Origin: Akkermansiaceae bacterium
GTDB lineage: Bacteria > Verrucomicrobiota > Verrucomicrobiia > Verrucomicrobiales > Akkermansiaceae
Assembly: GCA_903934285.1 (NCBI GenBank)
Contig: CAIZNN010000242.1
Location: 1-54,080 of the forward strand
DNA length: 54,080 bases
Reading direction: 5' to 3'
Shown here: positions 27,641-34,859 of the stretch, in pieces
Layout: every line of letters begins with the position of its first letter
Numbering within the stretch: position 1 is the stretch's first letter
The notes under the pieces: generated by a model
Databases searched by the model: none
What the model was told of the DNA's origin: nothing
What the model saw: the letters and a program-made list of their open reading frames with translations, nothing else
Made by a program: the position numbers and the translations under genes

Positions 27641-30235
27641 CTATTTGAATTCCTTGAGAGTGATGTTTTTGAACTGCACCTTCATCGGCGGGCCGGGGTG
27701 CATCTGCAGCGCGATGATGCCGCCCTTGCCGGCGGTGCTGGCATCATGGTCGGTGATCTGACACATCAACACAGCGTTGACATAAAGCGAGATGTCCGGG
27801 CCGCGGCAAACGATCCGATAGGTGTTCCACGCCTCCGGCTTGTAGGACTTGAGCAGCGCGGCGGAATCCCCGAGCGGCTGCGCCTCTTTCTTGCCGTCGG
27901 CGGCAATGGTCACCTTCTCGCCGCGCGCGCCGATCAGCCCGCGCTTGTGATGATAGACAAAACCAACCAGGCTGCCGTCGCCGGTCATGTCCGCCTGATA
28001 GCCGTAGGTGTCCCAGTTGGGCCGGGTCTCGGAGCGGATCTGGACGCCGGAATTGGCGGAGGCGCTCAGCTTGAAATCGCAGGTGAGTTCGAAATCGGCC
28101 GGTTGCCCGCCTTTCCACACCAGATAGTTGCAGGCGGTGCATGGTTTCTGCGGGGTGCTTTCGGCAGTTAGAGCGCCCTCCTCCACCGTCCACCACCCCG
28201 GCGCGCCCTCCCAGCCGCTCAGGTCCTTGCCGTTGAACAGGCTGACGCCAGCCTTGCCGGCGGCCTCCTGCGCCGCCTTGAGGACCGCCTTGGCACGGGC
28301 CGTTAGATTCTCGTCCGGCCCCAGCGTGACAACCTTCTCCATGACGGGGAGGACCGCATCGGGACTGTCCTTGGCCAGCCGCTCGGCGATCGCCACGTTC
28401 GCCAGGCACGCCTCGGCCTTGAGCGCCGCGTTGTCCAGATGCGGCGCGGCCAGCGCCAACGAGTCCGCATCGCCGGCAGTCCCCAGCACTCCTAACAAAA
28501 TCTTCTTTTCATCGTCGCGCTGGGCCAGGGCGGCAGCTTCCTTGCACATGGCCAGCCGTTGCGCGGCGGTCACATCCTTGTCGCCGCTCACGCGCAGGTA
28601 TCCGCGCAGGGCCAGCAACTGGTAGGTCGGATTGGCGGAGGTCTTGGCCAGAGCGAGCAAGTCGGGTGCCGCCTCCGCCGTGCTCCAGTCGCAGATGAGC
28701 CGCGTCGCGGCGTCCTGGACGTCTTTGTCGGGGTCAGCCATGGCGGCGCGGATCGCCTGCAACGCCTTGCCATCGGCCACCGACCGCAGCACCCGCAACA
28801 GCGCGCACTTCGGGCCGGGTTGCGCCGCGGCCAACCCGGCGACCAACTTGTCGGCGCAGGCCGACCGATCCGCTTGTCTGCCGCAGATGGTGGCCAGCGC
28901 CTTTTCCGCGCCCTGGGCCTCGGCCGCGGATTGGTTTTGCACCAGAATGGCCACCACGGCGGCTAGATCCGGCAGCCCGCCGAGTTCGCGCAAGGCGTTG
29001 ATGCAGCCGGCGCGCACCGCCGCGTCGGCATCCTCGCGCGCCACTTTGGCGACGGCGGGCATGGCGCTGTAAGTGGCGCGGCGGCTGATGATGTCCGCCG
29101 CGGTCAGGCGCGCCTTGGCATCCGGGGAGGCGAGCATGGTGACGCAAGTGGCATCAGCGGCCACCGCGGGAAAGGCGACTATGGCCGATTGGGCGGCCTT
29201 GGCCAACTCGGCGTCGGGCGCCACGGCGAGTTCAACCAGGCGGGGCAGCACCGAGGGGTCCCCCAATTTGGTTAGGGCGACAAGCGCGGCGATGGTGACA
29301 TTGGCCGGGGTGTTGTTAGTCAGGGCGAGCAAGGCCGGCACCACGGACTTGTCGAGGCGCACCCCGAGCGCCTCGATGACGTACACCTGCTTTGCCGGGG
29401 GCAGATGGGTCACTTCGGCGGTGAGCGCCTTGGTGAGTGCGGTGCCCGGCAGGTCATGTGCCAGGCCCAAGGCCACCGCGACCATGCCGGCATCATCACT
29501 CTTGAGTTGTTCGATGAGCAACGGGATGCCGGCAGCCTGGCGCGCCACAATGAGACCGCGGGTGGCTTCCATGCGGATGTGGCGTGGCGTCTGCACGCCG
29601 CGCACCTGCTCACAGATTTTCGCGGCCTTGGCGTGGTTGCCCTGCGCGATGAACTGGTCGGCATTGCGCAGATAGGCCTCGCAGAGCACCGGGATCGTGG
29701 CCACCGTGGCACCTGCCAATGCCTGGCCAAGCGCTTGGGCCGCCGGTTCGCCACCGATGCGTCCCAAGGCCGCGGCCGCCGCGGACATCAGTGCGGCATC
29801 GGCATCCTGCAACTTTTGAGCCAACCACGCGACGGCCAAGGCGTCGCGGCGCACGCCGAGCGAATTGATCGCGCTGATTTGCAGATTGCCCTGCAACTTG
29901 GCCGCAGCGTCGCGCAAGGCGGCGTCCACCGCGGGATCCGGAATGGCTTCCAACCCGATGCGCGCCCACGAGGCCAAGTGTTCATCTGCCAGCAGGGCGG
30001 CCAGTGCGGGCACCGCGGCCTTGCTGCCGCAGATGGCCAGGCGCTTGCAGCTGATCGCCTTGTCTTGCGGCGCGGCATTGGATTGCAGCACCGCGATTAA
30101 TTTGGCCTCCGGGGTTTCGGCGGCGGGGGCATCGGCGGCGGCGGCCAGCGGCCCGGCCGTTAGAATGCAAGTCATCAGGGCCGCACGGAATGGGAAATGG
30201 TTCATCTTGAGCATCGGACAATTGGTTGGATTCAT
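27641..30235 (-). CDS. Secreted HEAT-repeat / DUF1080 fusion protein (module 1)
   Basis: An 864-residue exported protein joining two folds. After an N-terminal signal (FRAALMTCILTAGPLAAAADA) come about 620 residues of HEAT-type helical repeats, then from about residue 665 a full DUF1080 domain opening [18 protein letters not shown] and ending VQFKNITLKEFK. The DUF1080 part contains NSGVQIRS and the tyrosine/glycine-rich TYGYQADMTGDG. The HEAT solenoid may hold the presumed 3-keto-glycoside hydrolase next to a partner such as the oxidoreductase encoded 26 bases upstream (inference). Start candidates are ATGs at 30235, 30214 and 30205; all keep the signal peptide. The frame is open further upstream but that part is not protein-like. 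Confidence 0.85.
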   Translation of the reverse strand: MNPTNCPMLKMNHFPFRAALMTCILTAGPLAAAADAPAAETPEAKLIAVLQSNAAPQDKAISCKRLAICGSKAAVPALAALLADEHLASWARIGLEAIPDPAVDAALRDAAAKLQGNLQISAINSLGVRRDALAVAWLAQKLQDADAALMSAAAAALGRIGGEPAAQALGQALAGATVATIPVLCEAYLRNADQFIAQGNHAKAAKICEQVRGVQTPRHIRMEATRGLIVARQAAGIPLLIEQLKSDDAGMVAVALGLAHDLPGTALTKALTAEVTHLPPAKQVYVIEALGVRLDKSVVPALLALTNNTPANVTIAALVALTKLGDPSVLPRLVELAVAPDAELAKAAQSAIVAFPAVAADATCVTMLASPDAKARLTAADIISRRATYSAMPAVAKVAREDADAAVRAGCINALRELGGLPDLAAVVAILVQNQSAAEAQGAEKALATICGRQADRSACADKLVAGLAAAQPGPKCALLRVLRSVADGKALQAIRAAMADPDKDVQDAATRLICDWSTAEAAPDLLALAKTSANPTYQLLALRGYLRVSGDKDVTAAQRLAMCKEAAALAQRDDEKKILLGVLGTAGDADSLALAAPHLDNAALKAEACLANVAIAERLAKDSPDAVLPVMEKVVTLGPDENLTARAKAVLKAAQEAAGKAGVSLFNGKDLSGWEGAPGWWTVEEGALTAESTPQKPCTACNYLVWKGGQPADFELTCDFKLSASANSGVQIRSETRPNWDTYGYQADMTGDGSLVGFVYHHKRGLIGARGEKVTIAADGKKEAQPLGDSAALLKSYKPEAWNTYRIVCRGPDISLYVNAVLMCQITDHDASTAGKGGIIALQMHPGPPMKVQFKNITLKEFK

Positions 30236-30261
30236 GATTGGAGCGCGCGTCGATGAAAATG

Positions 30262-31551
30262 TCAGATCCGCCATGGTTCGCGCAATGCCTCGGAGCGCAG
30301 GCGGTTGGCCTCCGCGTCGCCGATGAACTCGTTTTTGACCGGGTCGTAGCTGAGCTTGCGGTTGAGGAACATGGCGATGTTGGCGGCGTGGCAGACGATA
30401 TGGGACTGGCAGGCGGCGCTGGCGTTGGCGCGCGGTTGCTCGCGTGATTTCACACAATCGAAGAAATTGCGGATATGGAAATTGGCCGGGTAGCCGGTGC
30501 TTTTCGGGCGTTTGCCGCCGATCAAATCCATCGAGCTGGCAAACAAATCGCCGCTGTCGCCGGTCTCGACCCAGCCGCCCTCGCCTTCATAGCGCACCGG
30601 GCAGGAACCTGAGTTGAGCCAGCCGTCGTTGCGCATGACAAGCTTGACCCCATTGGCATACTTGGCACAAAGCTGGTTGCCTTCCGGCCAGTATTCGATG
30701 GCCGCGGTATCATCGGTTTGGTTTGCCCACTGACAGAGGTCGACGCAATGCGACCCCCACTCGAGGCAACCGCCGCCGACCAAGCCGCCGCCCTTTTCAA
30801 AGCCGCCGCCATTTTGCAGCAGGCCCTGGTTGAACGGGCGCCAGGCCGCCGGCCCAAGATACATGTCCCAGTCTGCCACCCGCTGGCCGGGATCGGGTTC
30901 GGCGGCGGGCCAACCGCTGGAGCCGGTGCCAAGGCCGCCGGGATGGGCGTGCAGGACGGTGAGCTTGCCGAGCTTGCCGCGCTGCGCCAGGCCGGCGGCG
31001 AACTCGAAATTGGGCAGGCTGCGGCGCTGGGTGCCGGCTTGGAGCAGGCGTCCGGTGCGGTGGAAAGTTTCGGCGAGGGCCAGGCTCTCGGCGATGTTTT
31101 TGGTGCAGGGTTTCTCGCAATAGACGTCCTTGCCCGCCTTGGCCGCCATGATCGAGGCCACCGCATGCCAATTCGGGCCGGTGGCAATGAGCACCGCGTC
31201 GATGTCCGGGCGGGCCAGCAGCTCGCGGAAATCCGTGTACATCGTGCAATCCTGGTTGCCGTATTTGCTATCCACCATGCGCTTGGCCGCCTCCCGGCGC
31301 TCCGTGCGCACATCGCAGACGGCCACACACCGCACATCCTGCTCTTCCAACATGCAGCCCAAATCGTAGCCGCCCCGGCCGCCAATGCCAATCGCCCCCA
31401 GCGTGATTTTCTCGCCAGGCGCAACCGCGCCATCACGGCCCAGCGCTGCGGCGGGAATGAAATACGGCAAGGCCACGGCCCCGCCGGCCAGGGCGCCAGC
31501 TTTCAGGAATTGCCTGCGCGAGGGTGCCGGAGTAATTGAATCTGACTGCAT
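30262..31551 (-). CDS. Tat-exported Gfo/Idh/MocA oxidoreductase (module 1, first gene of cluster)
   Basis: A 429-residue Tat substrate: SRRQFLKAGALAGGAVALPYFIP is the twin-arginine signal, GAIGIGGRGGYDLG the cofactor loop and YCEKPCTKN the lysine motif. It is more divergent from the other two, with an extra glycine-rich stretch GGGFEKGGGLVGGGCLEWGSH around residue 260, as in other GFOR-like secreted members. The ATG at 31551 (MQSDSITPAPSRRQ) is preferred to an ATG 12 codons upstream because it places the twin arginine near the N-terminus. As the first gene of the minus-strand cluster its upstream region (31552 onward) should hold the promoter. The substrate is unknown. Confidence 0.87.
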   Translation of the reverse strand: MQSDSITPAPSRRQFLKAGALAGGAVALPYFIPAAALGRDGAVAPGEKITLGAIGIGGRGGYDLGCMLEEQDVRCVAVCDVRTERREAAKRMVDSKYGNQDCTMYTDFRELLARPDIDAVLIATGPNWHAVASIMAAKAGKDVYCEKPCTKNIAESLALAETFHRTGRLLQAGTQRRSLPNFEFAAGLAQRGKLGKLTVLHAHPGGLGTGSSGWPAAEPDPGQRVADWDMYLGPAAWRPFNQGLLQNGGGFEKGGGLVGGGCLEWGSHCVDLCQWANQTDDTAAIEYWPEGNQLCAKYANGVKLVMRNDGWLNSGSCPVRYEGEGGWVETGDSGDLFASSMDLIGGKRPKSTGYPANFHIRNFFDCVKSREQPRANASAACQSHIVCHAANIAMFLNRKLSYDPVKNEFIGDAEANRLRSEALREPWRI

Positions 31552-32004
31552 CCCCCGATTACCCGCCACCGCCGCCGGATATTTCATCAGAGGTGGTATT
31601 TTTTTCTCCGGCTGCTAGGCTGGCCAACTGTCCCTGCGGGCAAAGGCTGGGGATTGGGTGGCATGGGCGGGATGGCCCCCTGCGGCATCGGCCAAATGCC
31701 CGGCCGCCGCCCCCTCCCGGCCCAATCATGGCTTGCTGGTGCCCGGCCGTGGCTGGATGAAGCAACCACCACCAGCCCCGCCCCGTGCGCCTCCACCCTG
31801 CTTAGCCCTCGGCGGCAGGGTGAATGGCCCCGGGGTGTGGAACTTTCCGCCCTCTGCACCGCCGAATCTTCGGTCTTCCGTTTTCCTCAACCCAGGCCAT
31901 CATTCCCCCGGCCACCAAACCGCATTCCTTTTCCTTTCATCCCGCGCAATCCGCGTAACCTGTGGCTCATCCCATTGCCGCAACCCCGGACGTCCGAGTT
32001 CACC
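31552..32004. other. Divergent intergenic region, sugar cluster / MoxR-type cluster
   Basis: No gene is supported in 453 bases. The region must hold promoters for both large clusters. A T-tract (TATTTTTTTCTCC) lies at about 31593-31605. Nonamer-like units CAATCCGCG (31947-31955) and TAACCTGTG (31956-31964) lie 40-60 bases before the DUF4159 start and resemble the nonamers at 46483-46518. The plus-strand frame is open from 31654, but this part lacks any recognisable protein sequence. Confidence 0.4.
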
Positions 32005-33480
32005 ATGAAAACCCTAACAGCCACCCTGGGCGCGATTTTCTCCGCCGCGGCACTCGCCGCGCCCACGCCGCCGGACCCGCCGCCGTTGGAGGCACCCAAG
32101 CCGCCGCCGGCCCAGGTTTCCTCGTCGGAAGGCATGCCGCCGCTGCCCTATCCGGTCGTCCCGCAAAAACGCCAGGAACGCAAAAACCCGCCGCAACCGC
32201 CGGTGCTGCTCACCAAGATCCGCACCAACGATGCCGAGGACTGGGCCCGCACCCCTCACGACCTGCCAAAACTCCTGGAATGGATGAGCGGCGAAATGGG
32301 CGCAAGCTTCACCTCCAACATCAAAACCTGGGCGGAGGTCTCCACCAACCCGCGCGAAAACCCGGTCCTCTATCGCTCCGGCTACAAGCCGTTCACCCTC
32401 GACGCCAGCGAAGCCGCCCGCCTGCGCGAGTACCTGCGCAACGGCGGCACCGTCATCTTCAACGCGCTCGTCGGCCACCCCGATTTCTATCAATCCGCCA
32501 TCGCCGCGGCCCAACAGGTCCTGCCGGAAAGCCCGCCCTATCGGCTCCGCCTCGACCATCCCCTGTTCCGCGCCTACAACGACATCAGTCATGTGCAATA
32601 CCGCCAGCGCGCCATCCGCGACGGCGTGGTCAGCGACTCCTACCCGTGGCTCGACGGCGTGGACCTCGACAACCGCACCGCCATCATCATCTCACGCTTC
32701 GACATCGCCATGGGCTGGGAAAACAACCGCCACGACAGTTGGGGCTACGAGGACGCCGACGCCCGCCGCCTCGGCGCCAACATCCTGTGCTACGTCACCG
32801 CCATGCAGGAAGCCGGCCGCAGCGCGGGCAAAAGCGTGGAACTCGCCGATGGCGGCGGCAGCAAGGCCGGCAGCCTGCGCCTCGGCTGGGTGAGCCACAC
32901 CGGCCCGTGGAAAACCCGGCCCGCCGCGCTGCCGATGTTGTTGCGCAAATTCAATGAGGCCACCGGCGCGCCGGTCGCCTTCGAGTGGCGCGAAGTGTCG
33001 TTGTCCGACGCCTCGATGTTCGAAACGCCGCTGCTCTATCTAACTGGGACCACCGATTTCGCGCTCGGCGACAACGAACGCGCCAACCTGCGGCAATTCC
33101 TCATGAAGGGCGGCGTGTTGTTCGCCGAAGCCGGCGACGGCCGCGCAACCTTCGACGCCGCCTTCCGCGCGGAAATCGCCAAGGTGCTGCCGGACCACCC
33201 GCTGGCACCGCTGCCCGCCACCGCCCCGCTGTTCCATCAACCTAACGAAATAACCGCGGTCAAGGTCAGCCCCGCCCTCGCCGCTCAACTCGACAAGCGC
33301 AGCACCACCAGCCCCGAAATCTTCACCGCCGAGATCAACGGTGCCAGCGCCGTGATCTATTGCCCGCGCGACCTCGCCGCCGGCTGGGAACAGGCCCCTG
33401 CCCCCTACACCATCGGCTACCAACCCGCCGACGCCACCGCCCTCGGCGTCAACATCCTGTTCCACGCCCTCGTTAGATAA
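32005..33480 (+). CDS. Secreted protein with two DUF4159 domains
   Basis: A 491-residue exported protein starting with signal peptide MKTLTATLGAIFSAAALAAP, a proline-rich linker (PTPPDPPPLEAPKPPPAQ) and two DUF4159-type domains. The first spans about residues 60-290 (LYRSGYKPFTLDASEAARLREYLRNGG). The second covers the C-terminal half (LYLTGTTDFALGDNERANLRQFLMKGG). The paired strand LY(R/L)(S/T)G followed by an LR..L..GG helix is the family pattern. DUF4159 genes usually accompany MoxR, DUF58 and BatA-like genes, as here. The exact role is not known; the fold is related to class I glutamine amidotransferases without the catalytic triad. It ends at a GTTAG motif, followed directly by a heptamer repeat. 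Confidence 0.8.
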   Translation: MKTLTATLGAIFSAAALAAPTPPDPPPLEAPKPPPAQVSSSEGMPPLPYPVVPQKRQERKNPPQPPVLLTKIRTNDAEDWARTPHDLPKLLEWMSGEMGASFTSNIKTWAEVSTNPRENPVLYRSGYKPFTLDASEAARLREYLRNGGTVIFNALVGHPDFYQSAIAAAQQVLPESPPYRLRLDHPLFRAYNDISHVQYRQRAIRDGVVSDSYPWLDGVDLDNRTAIIISRFDIAMGWENNRHDSWGYEDADARRLGANILCYVTAMQEAGRSAGKSVELADGGGSKAGSLRLGWVSHTGPWKTRPAALPMLLRKFNEATGAPVAFEWREVSLSDASMFETPLLYLTGTTDFALGDNERANLRQFLMKGGVLFAEAGDGRATFDAAFRAEIAKVLPDHPLAPLPATAPLFHQPNEITAVKVSPALAAQLDKRSTTSPEIFTAEINGASAVIYCPRDLAAGWEQAPAPYTIGYQPADATALGVNILFHALVR

Positions 33481-33484
33481 ATCC

Positions 33485-33600
33485 GAAATCCGAAATCCGC
33501 CCTCCGCCCTCCGACCTCCGACCTCCGACCTCCGACCTCCGCCCTCCGACCTCCGACCTCCGCCCTCCGACCTCCGACCTCCGACCTCCGACCTCCGACC
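33485..33600. repeat. Heptanucleotide tandem repeat, 16 units
   Basis: The whole spacer between the DUF4159 stop and the DUF58 ATG consists of 7-bp units with the pattern G(A/C)(A/C)(A/C)TCC: two GAAATCC, then GCCCTCC and GACCTCC in mixed order, 16 units plus GACC directly before the ATG. No ribosome binding site can be seen, so the repeat itself is the translation-initiation context of the DUF58 gene. Confidence 0.9.
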
Positions 33601-34500
33601 ATGGCCTCCTTCAGCGACTTCCTGTCAGCCGAGACAATGCGCCGCCTCGACCACTTGGTGCTCGCCTCGCGCTGGACCGCGGAGGGCGGCCGCGCCGGGC
33701 GCCACGCCAGCGTGCTCAAGGGCGCCAGCGTCGAGTTTCGCGACCACCGCGACTACGTCCAGGGCGACAACCTGCGCCACCTCGATTGGAAATTGTTCGG
33801 CCGCAGCGAGCGCTATTTCATCAAGCAATACCAAGAGGAAACCAGCCTGCGCGTCCACCTCGTGCTGGATGCCTCGGCCTCCATGGCCTTCCAGCATTCC
33901 GGCGCCACCACCAAGTTTGCCTTCACCCGCGAATTGGCCGCCGCCGCCGCCTATCTCGCCCACCACCAGCAGGATTGCGTCGGCCTGGTCATTTACGACG
34001 ACGAGGTGCGCCGCTGGCTGCCCACCAAGGGCGGCAGCCGCCATGTTAGAAACGTCCTCGATGCCCTCGCCTCCCACCAACCCGGCGGCCGCACCGACAC
34101 CGGCAAGGCCCTCGAAGCCCTCGCCGGAGGCATGGCCCGCCGCGGCTTGGTCCTCATGATGTCCGACTTGCTCGACGCGCCCGAGGCGGTGTTCCGCGCG
34201 CTGGCGCACTTCCGCCGCCGCGGCCACGACGTCGTGCTCGTCCAGGTCCTCGACCCGGCCGAACTCGACTTCCCCTTCGCCGGCGTGTCCGACTTCATCG
34301 ACATGGAAACCGGCGAACGCCTCGAGGCCGATGCCGCTCTGGTCCGCCGCGCCTACCGCGAGGCCATCGGCGCCGCCATCGCCGGCTTCCGCGCCCGCTG
34401 CGGTGCCCTGCGCGTGGATTTCCGCCTCGCCACCACCGACCGCGCCCCCGCCGCGGTCCTCACCGAATTGTTAGCCGAGCGCCGCCGCCTCGGCGCGTGA
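33601..34500 (+). CDS. DUF58 domain protein
   Basis: A 299-residue cytoplasmic protein of the DUF58 family, partner of MoxR ATPases. Conserved features are the N-terminal GRHASVLKGASVEFRDHRDYVQGDNLRHLDWKLFGRSERYFIKQYQEETSLRV-type region (read as GSEFREYREYxxGDDxRxIDW in most members) and the VWA-like LDASASMAF metal-site motif, followed by LVIYDDEV and LMMSDLLDAPE. MoxR-DUF58 pairs act as chaperone systems for metal-ion insertion or membrane-protein assembly. The start follows the heptamer repeat directly. The BatA-like gene begins 360 bases downstream after another repeat-rich spacer. Confidence 0.92.
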   Translation: MASFSDFLSAETMRRLDHLVLASRWTAEGGRAGRHASVLKGASVEFRDHRDYVQGDNLRHLDWKLFGRSERYFIKQYQEETSLRVHLVLDASASMAFQHSGATTKFAFTRELAAAAAYLAHHQQDCVGLVIYDDEVRRWLPTKGGSRHVRNVLDALASHQPGGRTDTGKALEALAGGMARRGLVLMMSDLLDAPEAVFRALAHFRRRGHDVVLVQVLDPAELDFPFAGVSDFIDMETGERLEADAALVRRAYREAIGAAIAGFRARCGALRVDFRLATTDRAPAAVLTELLAERRRLGA

Positions 34501-34859
34501 GTTATGGGAGTGATGGGAGTTATGTAAGATGAGATCAAGAGATTGGCCGCGCTGGCAGGGACCCGTCTTGAGGCGGTGGGTCCATCGCCCCTGGCAGGAA
34601 CGGGCGCGGGGCAAATTGAGCTTCCCATGGGCTTGCGCTTCCCCTACCACTGCGGCGACAACCCGCGTTCCGGCCCCCCGCCACTCCAACCCTTTTGCCA
34701 TCGCCGAATCCGCCCGCCGGATGCTGAACCTGCAACGTCCCCTCCGCCACCTCCGGTTGCAATTGCCACTTCGCGCCCACCTCTTGTCTTCTGTCTTCTG
34801 TCTTGCTGCGAGGCAATCTTCTGTCTTTCCCCCGCCAACCGACCACTCTTTCACCCCCC
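34501..34859. other. Repeat-bearing spacer, DUF58 / BatA-like gene
   Basis: No gene is supported in 359 bases. Right at the DUF58 stop are three 9-bp units (GAGTTATGG, GAGTGATGG, GAGTTATGT, about 34499-34525). Near the other end, about 34785-34805, are heptamers GTCTTCT, GTCTTCT, GTCTTGC. The middle is GC-rich with no recognisable protein or RNA. Confidence 0.45.

Noticed and set aside
33417..33719. Open frame encoding repeated GGRRSEV/GGRRAEV peptides opposite the heptamer spacer
   Set aside because: Simple translation of the 7-bp tandem repeat; periodic peptides are the expected product of any such repeat.
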